Assembly (NCBI GenBank): GCA_013076295.1
Contig: RQOL01000699.1
Span: 5,580,001 to 5,644,000 of the forward strand
DNA length: 64,000 nucleotides
Source: Sanderia malayensis
Taxonomy: Eukaryota > Cnidaria > Scyphozoa > Semaeostomeae > Pelagiidae
Direction: 5' to 3'
Shown in pieces: positions 62,929-64,000 of the stretch (position 1 is the first letter of the stretch; each line of letters begins with the position of its first letter). The position numbers were made by a program, and so were the translations under genes. Under the pieces are notes generated by a model that saw only the letters and a program-made list of their open reading frames with translations, had not been told where the DNA came from and searched no databases.

Positions 62929-64000
62929 ATGAAAATGACTCGGGTGACAATTTTTTGGATGAAGCTTCCTTTGAAGAACCCAATCTGCCCTTGCAGGATA
63001 ACGAGAAGATGGTAGCTGAGGAGCCAAATGTGGAACCAAACGTGCACTTGCAGAGTAATGAGAACAATACGACAAATGATAAAAATGTGGATGCTGCTGA
63101 TGCTATTTTGAATGTTCTCCTGTGCAATCCGTCAGATTTTGAAAGAAAACAGGGACCTTCAGGTATCCGTACAAACTTTGTGTCTACTTTTAACCATGAA
63201 GTTGTCCCAATGGAGCGGGCCAGGGCTGATGATAATGGTGCCTACATTAACACTGGAAATCCCAAACGTTTTTATTATGTTTCTGCAAATAATAGATGGA
63301 AGTGCATCACAGCAAGGCAAGAAAACGGTGAATTTTAGCTATATCAATGAAAGAATTGGTTCAAAATATGAGAAGAAGTTTGTGCCTGCCTCTCAGGTTT
63401 ACCATCTAGCAAGAAACTATAGACAAAACAAACACAACAAGAGCTTTGTGCAAATGTTTGCAATAGCAAGACGAGCTGACTCGAAAGAGCCAATGCCATA
63501 CTATTTCATATCATACCGCTGGACAGATGGAACTGAAAATGGAGGTGAAAAGTTTTTGGTTTCAAGACACGGTAATGCCAAGCGACCCCACTCAGCTAGA
63601 TATATACGGCAAAATCCAGCAGCAAAAAAGAAGGCAATTGAATTGCTACAGAAAGACCTGCCCTGTACAAAAGTATACGGCGATTTAGTCAAAGAAGCAA
63701 AGGTAGGAATGTTCTTTTTTGTCTGTGAATTCAACAAGAAACACCAAAAGCCTGGCACGTCATAAAAGCAGTATGCACTTAATCATTGCCTTTATTTTTA
63801 AGTGCACTTAAAAATGAATAAATTGTAGTAAACTGAAAATTTGTGTGTCTTTCCCCATTTTAGATGCCTGGGGAGGAGCCAAGTAACCCAAAATTCGTGC
63901 ACAACATGAAAGCAAAACTAGCTGAGCCTAAACAACGTGTTGCTGCTGGCCTCCCTGAATGCGAGGGTCTTGTTCAGCAAATGCGGATGGATAAGTCTAA
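62929..64000 (+). pseudogene. Amino-terminal exons of a MULE-associated multicopy gene, cut by the window end
   Basis: After a TATCAACAG acceptor the frame reads DENDSGDNFLDEASFEEPN, an acidic region, then TGNPKRFYYVSANNRWKC. One extra T in the run at about 63333 shifts the frame to FSYINERIGSKYEKKFVPAS. It goes on through YHLARNYRQNKHNKSFVQMF, YFISYRWTDGTENGGEKFLV and RHGNAKRPHSARYIRQNP to a GTAGGA donor at about 63702. The next exon starts at 63865 (CCATTTTAG acceptor, MPGEEPSNPKFVHNMKAK) and runs off the window. I recall this order from cnidarian multicopy proteins that continue into a MULE-type transposase, but that part is not in view. Confidence 0.55.

Overview
This window reads as an AT-rich invertebrate nuclear genome. 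The repeat families (THAP-DDE Kolobok, PIF/Harbinger with a Myb-like partner gene, P element, FLYWCH/MULE-like transposases, Ty3/Gypsy elements with very short LTRs, PIN-like multicopy genes) and the many small GT-AG introns fit a cnidarian such as a coral or sea anemone best. That assignment is inference; no ribosomal or mitochondrial gene is present to prove it. Almost everything recognisable is a transposable element or its debris. There is no bacterial-type operon, CRISPR array or rRNA.

Left part, 1-9 kb: a graveyard of short broken pieces (Mutator-like domain, a non-LTR endonuclease with an internal tandem duplication, a zinc-knuckle gag-like stretch, a YqaJ-like nuclease, a hAT transposase, a Tc1-like transposase, a Tudor-like fragment). 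9.17-13.6 kb: an element with 34-bp inverted ends that contains a second element built as a nearly perfect 991-bp inverted repeat. 14-19 kb: a decayed MULE and otherwise featureless DNA. 19.3-21.2 kb: a five-exon gene of unknown family whose reading frame joins across every predicted intron. 22-25.5 kb: MITEs, further exon-like blocks and a degraded P-element/THAP9-like transposase. 27.2-30.1 kb: two related minisatellites (87-bp then 75-bp units) with a base-paired core. 31.0-32.6 kb: a PIN/FEN-like multicopy gene with a cysteine-rich tail.

Centre, 34.8-57.1 kb: a nested stack of insertions, each level dated by its own target-site duplication. A PIF/Harbinger transposase gene (Harbinger-1) is split by Harbinger-2 (TAA). 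The Myb-like gene of Harbinger-2 is split by Kolobok-1 (TTAA), a two-gene transposon with a THAP-DDE transposase and, convergently, a P2RX7_C-like cysteine-rich gene. Kolobok-1 in turn holds a foldback-like minisatellite element (CATAC) inside its THAP exon, a 1,347-bp element with an unknown 325-codon ORF (AATGTT) in its last transposase exon, and the Ty3/Gypsy element Gypsy-A (GAAA) in its right inverted repeat. Gypsy-A holds Gypsy-B (CTAA) just before its protease active site, a TA-flanked MITE in pol, and an ATT-flanked MITE in its 3' LTR.

The two Gypsy elements appear to use different recoding devices. Gypsy-A has gag and pol in the same frame, separated by TGA-CTA (readthrough type). 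Gypsy-B has a T-TTA-AAC slippery heptamer, a 6-nt spacer and an 8-bp stem (minus-one frameshift type). Right part, 57.6-64 kb: a foldback-like element with repetitive arms, an internally deleted second copy of the Kolobok family (TTAA), a small MITE, and the start of a MULE-associated gene that runs off the window.
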